A stretch of DNA of 64,000 bases from Arsenophonus sp052401645 (lineage in GTDB: Bacteria > Pseudomonadota > Gammaproteobacteria > Enterobacterales > Enterobacteriaceae), in NCBI GenBank assembly GCA_052401645.1, contig CP198939.1:1302001-1366000 (forward strand), read 5' to 3'. Shown in pieces: positions 35,939-48,393 of this stretch (within the stretch, counting starts at the first letter, position 1; every line of letters begins with the position of its first letter). The translations under genes and the position numbers were made by a program. The notes below the pieces were generated by a model. It was not told the DNA's origin. It made no database searches and saw only the letters and a program-made list of their open reading frames with translations.

Positions 35939-38900
35939 TCACTAAAAAGCACAAAATTATATTTATATATTAATAAGATAAGTTTTATCTATATTACTTA
36001 TAATTTTAATAAGAAAATTTAATTATGATAACAAGTATGAATATAATATTTTTATAATTAATAAGAATATATGAAGTACTAAATAACTATTAGCACACTC
36101 TGTGTACATTACAAAAATAATAAAATTAAGAATTTTAATGAATCAATTTGTCTTAAACTAATTTTAATCAAATTATATTAAAATAATTTTACTGCTATAT
36201 CAATTAACTAAATACTATAATCAATTTCAAGCTATATATCAGCTTAATCTGATATATAAAATCTATATAAACAAAAGATATTTATAAATATTAATTTAAA
36301 TAAAAATATATAGATTAATTATCTTTCATATAATAATTTATTATTATTCCTTATTCTATACGTAACTAATTATTTCACACATAAAACTTTTAATATTAAA
36401 TAAAATATAATAATTATATTTATAGTAAATTTTCGTTTTTTAAAATTAATTATTTGTATATTTATAGTATTTATGTTTGTGATAAACAGTATAAAATTAT
36501 CAACTCTTATCAATCATCAAGCAAATAATATATTATTAAAGATTAAAAAAATTTTTTAATATCTATTTTTTTAAAATTAATATATGATACAATTAAATAT
36601 TATTGATATGTTATTTTTATCATAATAAAAAATTAAATTTACTTAATTATTTTAATTTTATATAATAAATATTATCTATTTTCAATAAATATTTATAAAA
36701 AATTGAAATATCCACTGGCTTTTATAAATATCTATTATTATCAATAATTTGATTTTATTTAAGTAAATGAATGAACATCATAGTAAGATTATAGATAAAG
36801 ATAAAAGTTTTAAGTTATTAATATTTATTACTAAGTCGAATTAGTATTTTAAATTTGAAAATTTAATAAAATATATATTTATATAGTTATTTTTTATAAT
36901 TTAATTAATTTAAATCAATCTTATTAATTAAATTAATAAGTAATATGCGAATATAAAAGTAGTTAAGTTTTTCCTTAAAATTAATATATACTATAAAATA
37001 TTTTTTATTAATATATTTATAATTTTATTATTTTTTAAATATATTTAATCAATTAACTCTTAAATTAAATTTATACTCAAAAGTATAGTTAAGCTATTTT
37101 TTAATTTAATAATAAGATTTTACAATTTTTTAAATTTATATTTATAAAACAGGTAATAACTTATAATATATATAATTAAAAACTAATTTATTCAACATTA
37201 TTATAATATCTAATAAAAGAGTAATATTGAGATATGATTTTTTCTAATAAATCAAAATAATAATATATGTATTTAATAGAATAATTTTGAATTTAATATA
37301 TGGATTAACAAAATTTTGATCTTTTTTATTCATAAGTATTTTTATAAATATTTTAAATAATATTTATAATGATTTAACTGTTTTTCAATCTTTAACACAT
37401 CTTAAAATCTTATGTAATAAATAATATTTGTATAATTATTTATCTAATTTATATCTACTTATTTTCATAACCAGATAAAATTTTAATATTATTAAGTAAA
37501 ACACATGCTTATATTATCAATATCAGTAATAAAAAATAAATAAATTATGCTTATATATAAATTAACAATTGAATTTATATAAATATTAAAATTTTACATA
37601 ATTAAAAATAAATAAAACTTTAATTATATTTTATTTATGATTATTAAATAATAACTTTAAAAATTATCCATTGTTTAATTTAAAATATTAAAAATAATTA
37701 TTTTTATTTAAAAAAGATCTATTATTTATTTAACCAAGATAATATTTCTTATTTATAGAAGAAATATATTTATTTATGTATAATATTTGTTATATTTTAG
37801 TTATATTATATATCTAAAATATTTGATATATTTTATTAATTTGATTCAGTTTTATAAAAACTATAACTCTTTGATTTAATATACATATTATATATATTAA
37901 ATTTTAATTATATTTATTCTTCTTTTATATAAATATTTATTATAATAAATTAATCAATAAATGATATCTATATATGAAAATAATTTTATTATTGATAGAT
38001 AAATCAATTTTTTAGTAAATAAAAGAAAATATAAAATTTCACTTATTTGATTAATTAAATCTTATTATTTTTATAAATTTATAATTAATGAAACTAGACA
38101 AAAAAATACTAATGCGCTCTTTTAATACTTATAAACTAAATATTTACTATTTAAGTTTTTATTATAAAATAGTAATGGATGATACTTATAACGTATGATT
38201 TTTACTTAGATAAGTAAAATATAAGTTAATATATTAATTCAATAGTTTATTAAAAAATGTAATAAAATTATAAATGGTAAAAAAAGTTTTTTAAAAAAAC
38301 AATAATAAATGTATCTATATCTTATTGTTAAATATTAAAACTAATATTTAGTATTATATGTAAGGTATATAATATACTAGGCTTTTAAATACACAAATAA
38401 TAAATTAACTTATTATTTTAATAAAAATATAATTAATTTATTATGTTATTTTAATTAGTTCGGATATTAACGACCTTGAAAGTTTTTTTTAAAATAAACA
38501 TTTAGTGCTATACTATATATAATAGATATCTCTTTCTTATTTTTTAAAATTAATATATAAATATTATAAAGCTTTTATGAGTTTTATAATATAATATAGA
38601 CTAGAATTATTATTTTAATTATTTCTAATTATCTATATTATTTTACATAACTATATAAACAAAAAAATAGATAAATTAAGTTATCAAAAACTTATTTTAA
38701 TCAAAAGAAATTTATTATTTTATGGAATAAAATATAATTATAATTATTCAGATTTACAAATCTTTAAACAAATAATAATAATTCTCTTTTCCTTCTAGCA
38801 GATAAGGATAAAACTTAAAACAAAATATATTGATATCTTTAAGTATAAAAATATCAAATTATAAAAAAATTTTAAATTTCTAAAAGGCTTTGTGTTGTTT

Positions 38901-39170
38901 ATTGTTAGTTTTAATATAATTCAATTGTTTATATCGATAATCAAATTTAGATAAATATAAATATTCTATGAAAATAAAGATAAATATAGTATATAATATT
39001 AAAATAAACAACAAAATTAAATCATTTTATAAATAGTTAAATTAATATAATATGATTAATATTAATTATGAAAATAAGAATATATTATTTTATTAAAAGT
39101 TATTAATAAATATAGAATATTTTATAAGATAAGTATAGTTATACTTGGAATAATGTAATGAATAAATTGA

Positions 39171-39198
39171 AATACTAATAAACTATTTTATTAGTATT
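39171..39198. repeat. perfect hairpin, 12-bp stem, 4-nt loop
   Basis: AATACTAATAAA (39171-39182), loop CTAT, TTTATTAGTATT (39187-39198). It lies within the desert and could be chance. Confidence 0.55.
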
Positions 39199-41074
39199 AT
39201 TAATTGATAAAAAAACAAATAATTATTAAATTATTAAAAACATAATATAAACATAAAGTTTTAACATCTAAAAACTTAATTATTTTTATTAAAATAATTA
39301 ATAGCAAACTAATAAACTTATTGTTTATTAATTTTTAAGCTTATAAAGAATTAAAAAGTTAAAAAAATATTAAGATTTTTATCTCTTATACAAAATCAAG
39401 TGTTTATAAAAATGATGTTATGATATTATCAGATTAGTAATATTATGATTTTTATAAATATCATTGAATTTTATATATCTAGTATTATGTAAAAGTTTTA
39501 TGAAAGAATTAATAAAATTTCTAATATGATATCAAATACATCTATATATTTTATGACTAAAATAATTCACTTCGTCAAATGAATAGTAAATTAACAGAAA
39601 TAATTTTATTTTAAAAATAATTAAATAGCTGATTAATTTTTATTTAATTTAATTTTATTTATAAAATAATTGGTTATTTTACGTAAAAATCTTAATTAAT
39701 TTAAAGATTAAAAAACCTTATCATAATAATTATATATAAATCATTATATAATAATATTTATAGTAAAATATTATCGCTGCAAAAGTAATAAGTAAAAACT
39801 AAATTTTAAAATAAAATACAATGATATTGTTAATTGATAATAAAATATATTAACTATAAATTTATAGAAAATTTATATTTCTTATTACTAAGTAAAGAAA
39901 TGGAATTTGATATTGTAATAATTAAAAATTATGTTATTTAAATTTTAATCCTAATCACTTTCTATAAAAATTATTTTTAAAATTATCTTTATTATTATAA
40001 ATAATAAGTACTTCTAAAAATCTAAAATGATAACTAAGTGTTATTAACATTTTATGTAATTTTATTTTCACAGCTTCTTATTTTATTTATTATTAATCTT
40101 ATATACATTAATAAAATAATATTAAATAAATAGATAATAATGATTATTAGTTTAAAACTGATTAAAATATAATTATTGTAAATTACTATCAGTTATTTTA
40201 ATATACTTCAAAAGTATAATTCTTAATTAAGATAAAATATAGATCAATGATAAGTTGGTTAATCAATATTCAACAATAAACATATTGATAATCTGATAAA
40301 TATCATTTAAAATAAGCATGTGTAAATATTTATTTAAATTTTGATTATCTCTAATTATTATTTTTATAAAATATAAATTAATTAAATAATAAATTTATTT
40401 CTTTTAATAAAAATGAGATTCAGTGAAAGTATAATAAAAATCTTCAATATAAAAATATTATTTTAAAAATCAATAAGAATTTTATTAGTTTTAATAAAAT
40501 ATTATTTATTTATGTTTGTAATAAAATATAATTCAATTCTTAATAGATATATAATTTAATCAAGTCATATAATAATATATATAAAGATATCGTATAATTA
40601 ATTAAAATTATTTAATTTAAATTAATGTATTACTAATTTAGTTTTAACGATTATCTAATATATAAATAATTTTATTTATAATCTTATTTCAATAAGAATA
40701 TGAATTATGATGATTTAAATAACAAAAATAAAAAATATTTTTATTATTATTTTAAATTATAATAGATAGTTTGCATTTAATATAATTAAAATCCTAATTT
40801 TCAGGCTAAAATATAGTAAATAAGTATTATATCTTATTTCAGTAATAGTGTTGAAAATTTAATAACATAATACTATACTTATTATTAATATATATTTTGC
40901 AAATAATAACTTATTAAAAAAATATCTTTTTTAAAGAGATAAAAATTAGTTATTTTATCGTTAACTTTTATTTTATTATGGTTTTAATATAAAATTATTA
41001 TAATGTTTTATCTATATTTTTTTATTTATATATAAAATTTTTAATATATTTTAGAGTAAAAAGTAATACATAAA

Positions 41075-41111
41075 ATATTTATTACATATCTTTTGGATAT
41101 GTAATAAATAT
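41075..41111. repeat. perfect hairpin, 16-bp stem, 5-nt loop
   Basis: ATATTTATTACATATC (41075-41090), loop TTTTG, exact complement 41096-41111. It lies within the desert with no gene nearby. Confidence 0.7.
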
Positions 41112-44100
41112 ATAAATAATTCATAATTCATAAAAATATAATTTTTATAATTTAATAATTTAAAAAATATTTTTGAAAATTATTTAAATTATAAAGTAAA
41201 ATAGTAAATTAGTAGAAAATTTTTTAAGATTTGTATTTAAATACAGCTATTTATAACTGATATTTATATCTTAGGTTTAAGTAAAAAATTATGATCGATG
41301 ATTTCAAATGCTTTATTTAATTACATAGCAAAACAGTCAGTAATTATCAAATAATTAAATATTTGTTACAAAATATTTTATATATTTCTATATGCTGATC
41401 GATATCAGTTAAAATAGAATTTTATTTTTTATAGAAAAAAAATCAAACTTATAATTTTTAATTTTAAGATTTCGTAAAAAAAGTAATCATTTTGATAAAA
41501 TGAATTAACTAATAATATTGACAATTATATCGTGTTTAGATATAAATTATTTATTTAATACTAAATCGTGAGTTTGATAGTTTTATAGAAAAATTTATCC
41601 ATATCATTTTAATACATAATTTATATATTGATTGCTAAAGTAAAAATTACTTTAGGTACTATCAGCATTATTCAATATATAAAACATTAATATTTAGATT
41701 AATGAAATGATATTTAAATAAATATATCCTCTAATGATTTCGCTGTAACAGAATAAGTTGATATAAATCAAAATTTATTTTTTAAAATTAACAAGAAATA
41801 ATCATCTAAATTTTTGCTAAACTTATAATATTATTACAAATAATTAAATAATACCATTAAAAAATTATAATAAAGATTATATTAAATTTTAAAAAATTTT
41901 TTTCATATAAAAATATGAATTATCGATATATATAAAGTTGATTTAAATAGTATGATAAATTTTATTCATATGATTTATAATTCTTTTATATTCTCTCTTA
42001 TCATATTAAATCCAATTTAACAATATATTTGCTTTATTCATTAACGCTATTATTTTATAACTTAATTAATATTCTTTTTGAAAATAATAGATCAAATCTA
42101 TTTAATTTTATTAAAACAGTGATAAATTTTATATGAAAAGTTTTCTATTTTCACATTATTTCAATAAGCTTTATCTATATTTTAAAAAATAAAATCTTAT
42201 TTATTAATTTTATATATAAAGAAAATATTAAAATATTTTAAATATCTAAATTATATTATAAATGATAGAAATTATTTAATTTAATATATTATAGAGATAT
42301 TCTTTTATTCGGTTTTAAAAAAATATTTTAGATATAATAACAAAGACTACAGATACAGATATTATCAGGCCAAATATTAAATAAAAATGTTATAATTATA
42401 GTAAAAAACTAAAATAAAAAACATTGCAACAATTTCTCAATAATCTAAAAGCATTTTATTTAAAACAATATTTAATACCAACTTTTTTACTAAAAAACAT
42501 AGAATAATAATTCTATTGATATCATATTCATCTCTTATAAGAACTGAATTATTATTGTTATTAAATAATAATTTATGTTTTATAATATTTTATAATCACT
42601 TTATAATTATTAATATAATACATTTTATTTTTATTAGAAATAATATATAATTAATATTAATTATAATAAAAATTATTTTAGAAAATATCAGTTTTAGTTT
42701 TATCTAAAATTATAGTTAAATGTTAACAATAAGATTATTTGTTTTTTATCTATCGGAATTAGTAAAAATGTAATTTTAATAAAATTTAAATTTGTTAAAT
42801 AATTTTTTATTTCAAGAATAATTATTATTATTTAATTTAGATTTGTCATAAGTTATCTGATATTAAGCGTCTTTGATTAAGAAAACGATTTCAAATTAAA
42901 AGATTGATAATTGTTAAATAGAAAAATAATTAAAAAAATTAATTAATAAAATAATATAAATCTTTATTTGAGATTATTTATTTAAAATTATAGATTTAAA
43001 TCTATTCTTAATACATATATAAAATTCTTAATTAAGAACAAATAAAAAATTAATAAAAACTTTTAATTATAAATATATTTTAATTTGATTAAAAGTTATT
43101 TAGATTATGTTGATTACATTAAAAACAGAGTAATTAAAATACATGTAAATTTATTTACATGGTATTTATATTTTATTTTATTTATTAATGATATATTTAT
43201 TAATTAATTTAAATATTATTATCCATTTTTAATGATAACTATTAAATAAAAATTTTTTATTTTTATTTTTTTACTACTTTTTTAAAAAATCCTAAAATAA
43301 TTTTCTCTAATTTTTATTATCTTAAGCTTTTTTTTTAATATTCTATTTATTGTTTTTAAAATTTTAAACTAACTTATCCTCAGATTAATATTGATCCGTA
43401 AAATCATGACTAAATTATAGAAACTTAAAATTAAATTAAATAATTATTATATCTAAATTTTATCAAGACTTTTATCATGAAAATTTATTTTTTATAATAG
43501 ATATATTTTCATGAAACTAAAATGAATAAATATTATTACTAACTTTCTTTTTTTTTGATTTTTTTATTCATAAATATTTTCTAAAACGTATAGATAAAAT
43601 CTATAATTTATCTTTAAGTTTATAATATAATAATTAATTATTTTAATAATATTGAATAGAAAAATATCCAATCAATAATTTACAAAGTTCTCGAAATATA
43701 TATTATTTATTATTAATGATACAATTATTATATAAATTTGATTATTATTTTAATTATAGATCAATCAATAACTAATTGAATAACTTTTGGAGATCTCATC
43801 AGATTTTAAAAATATTGAAAAATAATTTTTAAACTGACTTATTTTGTTTATTTGTTAGTGATTATGAACTATGTATAAAAATTGATGTAAGATTTGCTAA
43901 ATAATAAAAATCATAATGAATATAATAAAAATATTTTATAATATAACTTTTTATTATAGTGTTAATAATTAACATTATGTTTAGACATAATAGATATGTT
44001 AAAAAATCATATTTAAATATCATTTTAAATAATGATAAATTGTTATATATTTTATCCTTAGTATTATTTTGTATTTAATGTTACTAAATTAGTACTGATA

Positions 44101-44769
44101 AGCTTATAAAAATATAATTCATATTAGTTATTTAGACTAAAACAAAAAGCTTAGATTTTAATATAACAAACATCTTTATATAGCATTTTCCTTATATCAA
44201 AATATACAGGTTCAAATTATATATCTGACTTAAGTTAAATTTATTTAAATTAAATTTTAGAAAATTAATTAAATAAATCAAAAATAATATAATTCAAATT
44301 ATTAATAAAATTATTTGGAATAACAAAATATATATAGAAAATAGTAAAAAAATCAATTTCTATGATCTATAATATATTTTTATATTTAAAGTATAAATAT
44401 TACATATAAATAATAGCTCATATAAAAATATCATTAAGATATATATTATTTATACAATGTTATACAAACTATATTTTTTTAAAATTTTAAAAAAATGATT
44501 TTATTAAAACTTAATTAAATTATTATTTAAATATAAATAAAATATTATTTGAAAGTTAATTTAAAATTAATTATCAATTATATATTTATTTTTTTTACTT
44601 TATTGTTTTTAAAATAAAATAATTGATATTAAATATCAATATAAAAATTATTTTTTAAAATTCATCATCATAATAATAAATTTTATTTTTTATTTTTTCT
44701 AATAAAATCATCTAATTATTTTACAATATTTTAATTTGTGAATAAAACTAAATTTGATCTTATTATTAC

Positions 44770-44797
44770 TTGACAAGATTTCTATACCACTCATAAA
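44770..44797 (+). promoter_or_regulatory. candidate relic of the dcw (mraZ) promoter
   Basis: A perfect TTGACA (44770-44775) is followed after 16 bp by CATAAA (44792-44797, 4 of 6 matches to TATAAT). It is about 530 bp before rsmH, roughly where a promoter would lie if the lost mraZ gene (about 460 bp in enterics) once filled the gap. The spacer is less AT-rich than the flanks. Inference only. Confidence 0.4.
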
Positions 44798-45000
44798 CTC
44801 TATAATAACTTATAAATTATAGTATAATTTAATTTTTTTATAAAATAAAAAAATTAATAAATATATTTAAAGTTGAAAAGTTTAACTAATATAGATATAG
44901 AATATAAATAAAGAATATAAATATATGGTAGCATGATACTATGGCTGAAAAGTTTATAGAATTTTTTTTTATTAACTTTTTATCAAAAAATTTAATTCTT

Positions 45001-45150
45001 AAGGAATTTCCGAAATTAAAAATTTCTTGAAAATATAACAATTTTAAAATTAATTAAATTTAATGAATATTCAACATTTATCTTACTTAAATATGTAAGT
45101 TAAATACAAAATCGATAATATATCGATTCTTTTCTTATCTCTAATAAGAA
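45001..45150 (+). promoter_or_regulatory. hairpin-rich leader upstream of rsmH
   Basis: Three small inverted repeats lie in series: 45001-45028 (AAGGAATTT with AAATTTCTT, including a wobble pair), 45110-45128 (AATCGATA-ATA-TATCGATT) and 45132-45150 (TTCTTAT-CTCTA-ATAAGAA). They fall in the presumed 5' leader of the dcw transcript, where mraZ used to be. Their role is unknown. Confidence 0.35.
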
Positions 45151-45323
45151 TATCATTATTATAAATATATAAAGCTCAAAAAGTAATTAAATTTAAATAA
45201 ATAAATTTAATTATAACATAAGTATATTTATTATCAGGTGTAACTATAAATAAATATTAAAGTTGAATATAAAATAAAAAAAATAAACTATTGTAACTCG
45301 ATTATAAGGATATATTTTTTAAT

Positions 45324-46277
45324 ATGATAGATAATCAATTCAAACATATTACTGTGCTTCTTAATGAAGCAGTTAATGGATTAAATATAAAAGAAAATGG
45401 AATTTATGTTGACTGTACTTTTGGACGAGGTGGTCATTCTCAATTAATTCTATCTCGATTAGGTAAAGATGGACGATTGATCGCAATCGATAGAGATCCG
45501 TATGCAGTTATCGCATCTAAAAAAATAATCAGTGATGAAAGATTTTTAATCGAACATAGTTCTTTTTCTAAATTACAAACATTGCTTATAGAAAAAGGTT
45601 TAATTGGAAAAATTGATGGTTTATTGTTTGATTTAGGTGTTTCATCACCACAATTAGATGATCCTAAACGAGGTTTTTCTTTTATTCATGATGGACCATT
45701 AGATATGAGGATGGATCCAACAATAGGTCAATCTGCTTCAGAATGGTTGATGAAAGAAAAGGAATCATATATTGCTTGGGTATTAGAAACTTATGGAGAA
45801 GAGAGGTTTGCAAAAAGAATTGCAAAAGCGATTATAGCTCGTAACCATAATTTAGTCGATAAACCATTAACGCGAACAAAACAACTAGCTGAACTAATAA
45901 CACAAGTTATTCCATATAGGAAAAGGTATAAGCATCCAGCAACAAGATCATTTCAAGCCATTCGAATTCATATAAATAATGAACTAGAAGAGATAACAAA
46001 AGTACTAAATAATTCATTGAATATATTAGCACCAAAAGGACGGTTATCAATTATTAGCTTTCACTCATTAGAAGATAGATTAATTAAGAATTTTATAAGA
46101 GATCATAGCAAGATGATAAACAATGAGCCAGAGTTACTACTAACTGATATACGATTAAAATCGTTTTGTAGCCCAGTATTTAAAATACTAGGTAAAATGA
46201 AGCCGACTAGAAGAGAAGTTATCGAAAACCCTCGATCAAGAAGTTCAATTGTACGTTTTGCTGAAATATTAAAATAA
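45324..46277 (+). CDS. rsmH: 16S rRNA m4C1402 methyltransferase RsmH (MraW)
   Basis: RsmH methylates N4 of C1402 in the decoding centre of 16S rRNA using SAM. The 317-aa product (E. coli 313) shows the SAM-binding loop VDCTFGRGGHS (about 29-39), an AIDRDP strand end near 54-59, and the family motif DLGVSSPQLD (103-112). The N-terminal HITVLLNEAVNGL is typical. AAGGA at 45306-45310 lies 13 nt before the ATG, a long spacing. It is now the first gene of the dcw cluster because mraZ is absent. ftsL starts 2 nt after its stop, so the genes are co-transcribed. Confidence 0.98.
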   Translation: MIDNQFKHITVLLNEAVNGLNIKENGIYVDCTFGRGGHSQLILSRLGKDGRLIAIDRDPYAVIASKKIISDERFLIEHSSFSKLQTLLIEKGLIGKIDGLLFDLGVSSPQLDDPKRGFSFIHDGPLDMRMDPTIGQSASEWLMKEKESYIAWVLETYGEERFAKRIAKAIIARNHNLVDKPLTRTKQLAELITQVIPYRKRYKHPATRSFQAIRIHINNELEEITKVLNNSLNILAPKGRLSIISFHSLEDRLIKNFIRDHSKMINNEPELLLTDIRLKSFCSPVFKILGKMKPTRREVIENPRSRSSIVRFAEILK

Positions 46278-46279
46278 TA

Positions 46280-46597
46280 ATGATAACGAAAAAATATAGT
46301 TTAATTAAAATTATTGGTTACGATATTTTACGACATGGAGTTATTCCTCTTATTTTATTAAAAGTAATTATTATATCAGCTATCTTAATTATAATAACAA
46401 GCCATCAAGTGAGATTATTGGTAGCAGAAAAAGATTTTATCGTAGAAAAAAAAGAATTTTTAGATATAGAGTGGCGAAATTTGATTTTAAAGAAGAACAT
46501 TTTAGTAAACCATAGTCGAATTGAGCGCCTTTCTATAGAAAGGCTACAAATGATTCATGTGGATCCTATGAAAGAACATATTGTTATTATAAGATAG
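46280..46597 (+). CDS. ftsL: cell division protein FtsL
   Basis: FtsL is a small bitopic protein that with FtsQ and FtsB connects the early and late divisome and activates FtsWI. The 105-aa product (E. coli 121) has a short cytoplasmic N-terminus, one membrane segment at about 21-40, and a periplasmic stretch rich in charged residues and leucine/isoleucine (about 48-95) that fits the leucine-zipper coiled coil. Sequence conservation is low, as usual for FtsL; position between rsmH and ftsI decides the call. It begins 2 nt after the rsmH stop. Confidence 0.93.
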   Translation: MITKKYSLIKIIGYDILRHGVIPLILLKVIIISAILIIITSHQVRLLVAEKDFIVEKKEFLDIEWRNLILKKNILVNHSRIERLSIERLQMIHVDPMKEHIVIIR

Positions 46598-46620
46598 TTT
46601 TTAGTGAAAAGGTAAATAGT

Positions 46621-48393
46621 ATGATGTCTTCGCATCCAATAAAATACAGAAGACGGTACGAAGAAAAAGTTAGCTATATAAGATGGCGTTTCTTGTTATT
46701 ATGTATAGGAATAGGATTTGCATTAATTTGTCTTATTGTTCGCATTACTTATCTGCAAATTATTAATCCTGAAGAACTGATTAAAAAAGGTGACATGCGT
46801 TCACTTCGCATTAAGAAAGATACAATTACGCGCGGAATGATAAGTGATCGTGAAGGAAGGAAGTTAGCAGTAAGTATTATGGTTTATGCTATTTGGGCGG
46901 ATCCAAAAATAATTTATGAAAATGGTGGATTAAGTAATAATGAACGTTGGCAAGCATTAGCAGATGAACTGAGCATGTCGTTAAAACAAGTAACCAATAA
47001 AATTAGTTTTGATCCTAACAGTCGTTTTGTATATTTAGCTCGTCAAGTAAATCCATCTGTTGGTGAATATATTAGTAAATTAAAAATAGATGGTATTTTT
47101 TTACGTAAAGAATCAAGACGTTACTATCCATCTGGTCCGGTAGCAGCCCATTTGATTGGAGTAACAGATATTGATGGATGTGGAATTGAGGGAATTGAAA
47201 AAAGTTTTAACTATCTATTAACTGGATCACCTGGAAAAAGGATAGTACGTAAAGATCGTTATGGACGAGTTATTGAAAATATTTCTTCTATTGATAGCGA
47301 TAATGCACATAATTTAGTATTAAGTATTAATGAACGTATACAGTCGCTAGTTTATCATGAATTAACACATAGTGTTATAGAAAATAAGGCAAAATCAGGT
47401 ACTGCTATTTTAGTAGATGTTAATACAGGTGAAGTATTAGCAATGACTAATAGCCCATCTTATAATCCAAATAATATTGCAGGAACTCCAGCTAAAGTTA
47501 TGCGTAACCACGCGATTACAGATGCATTTGAACCAGGGTCAACAGTTAAACCAATGGTAATTATTAATGCACTAAATAATGGGATTATTAAAATTAATAG
47601 TGTCTTAAATACTCAACCATATATGATTAATGGTCATAAAATTAAAGATGTGAAAGAATATAATGAATTATCCATCACAGGTATTTTACAAAAATCAAGT
47701 AATGTTGGTGTTTCAAAGTTAGCCTTAGCAATGTCAGCAGATGAGTTGGTAAATGTTTATGCTAGCTTTGGTTTAGGTAAACCAACAAATTTAGGATTAA
47801 TTGGAGAAAGTAGTGGTATTTTTCCTAATAAAAAAACACGTTGGTCTAAATTTGAAAGGGCTACATTTTCTTTTGGTTATGGATTAATGGTTACACCATT
47901 ACAATTAGCACGAGTTTATGCAACAATTGGTAGCTTTGGTATTTATCGCCCACTATCAATTACAAAAATTGATTTACCAGTATCAGGTGATCGTATTTTC
48001 CCTGAGGGAATTGTAAAAACAGTTGTTCGTATGATGGAAAGTGTCACATTACCTGATAATAATAGTAGTATTCAGGCCGCAGTTAAAAGTTACCGAATAG
48101 CTATTAAGACAGGTACTACAAAAAAAGTTGGTAATAATGGTCATTATGTTAATCAATATATTGCTTATACAGCTGGAGTAGCACCTGCAAGTAACCCTCG
48201 TTATGCATTGGTTGTTATTATTAATGAACCTACTGCTGGAAAATATTATGGTGGATCCGTTTCTGGTCCAGTATTTAGAAATATTATTGGAAATGTTTTA
48301 CGTATAACAAATATAAAGCCTGATGCATTAACTTCGAATAATGTTAAGTTAGTATTTAATAAAACAAAAGAGAGTATAGATGATAGATCATAA
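46621..48393 (+). CDS. ftsI: septal peptidoglycan transpeptidase FtsI (PBP3)
   Basis: FtsI crosslinks septal peptidoglycan in partnership with FtsW. The 590-aa product (E. coli 588) has a short cytoplasmic tail, one membrane anchor at about 24-44, a pedestal domain including RGMISDREGR, and a transpeptidase domain with all three penicillin-binding motifs: S307-TVK (same number as in E. coli), SSN in KSSNVGVSK, and K496-TGT. It overlaps murE by 14 nt, indicating translational coupling. No odd residues were seen in the active site. Confidence 0.98.
   Translation: MMSSHPIKYRRRYEEKVSYIRWRFLLLCIGIGFALICLIVRITYLQIINPEELIKKGDMRSLRIKKDTITRGMISDREGRKLAVSIMVYAIWADPKIIYENGGLSNNERWQALADELSMSLKQVTNKISFDPNSRFVYLARQVNPSVGEYISKLKIDGIFLRKESRRYYPSGPVAAHLIGVTDIDGCGIEGIEKSFNYLLTGSPGKRIVRKDRYGRVIENISSIDSDNAHNLVLSINERIQSLVYHELTHSVIENKAKSGTAILVDVNTGEVLAMTNSPSYNPNNIAGTPAKVMRNHAITDAFEPGSTVKPMVIINALNNGIIKINSVLNTQPYMINGHKIKDVKEYNELSITGILQKSSNVGVSKLALAMSADELVNVYASFGLGKPTNLGLIGESSGIFPNKKTRWSKFERATFSFGYGLMVTPLQLARVYATIGSFGIYRPLSITKIDLPVSGDRIFPEGIVKTVVRMMESVTLPDNNSSIQAAVKSYRIAIKTGTTKKVGNNGHYVNQYIAYTAGVAPASNPRYALVVIINEPTAGKYYGGSVSGPVFRNIIGNVLRITNIKPDALTSNNVKLVFNKTKESIDDRS

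Larger units (their letters stand above)
29426..45323. other. 15.9-kb gene desert between metK and rsmH
   Basis: No supported protein or RNA gene on either strand. In enterics rsmH is preceded by mraZ, and further upstream by cra and ilvIH; none is recognisable here. Ordered structures are hairpins at 34672, 35888, 39171 and 41075, and a possible relic of the mraZ promoter near 44770. The patch at 34550-34700 is less AT-rich than its surroundings but contains no frame. Confidence 0.8.

Noticed and set aside
11178..40812. Similar strings AAAATCCTAACTTTCAG near 11178 and AAAATCCTAATTTTCAG near 40788
   Set aside because: About 17 bases with a mismatch and no similarity in the flanks; chance is likely in 40 kb of low-complexity sequence.
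43475..43514. Inverted repeat TCATGAAAAT with ATTTTCATGA
   Set aside because: Ten-bp arms with a 20-nt loop are expected by chance at this composition.
7837..45323. CRISPR array, rRNA operon, RNase P, 4.5S RNA or insertion sequence in the deserts
   Set aside because: No evenly spaced direct repeats, no GC-richer structured-RNA cores and no transposase-like frame were seen on either strand.
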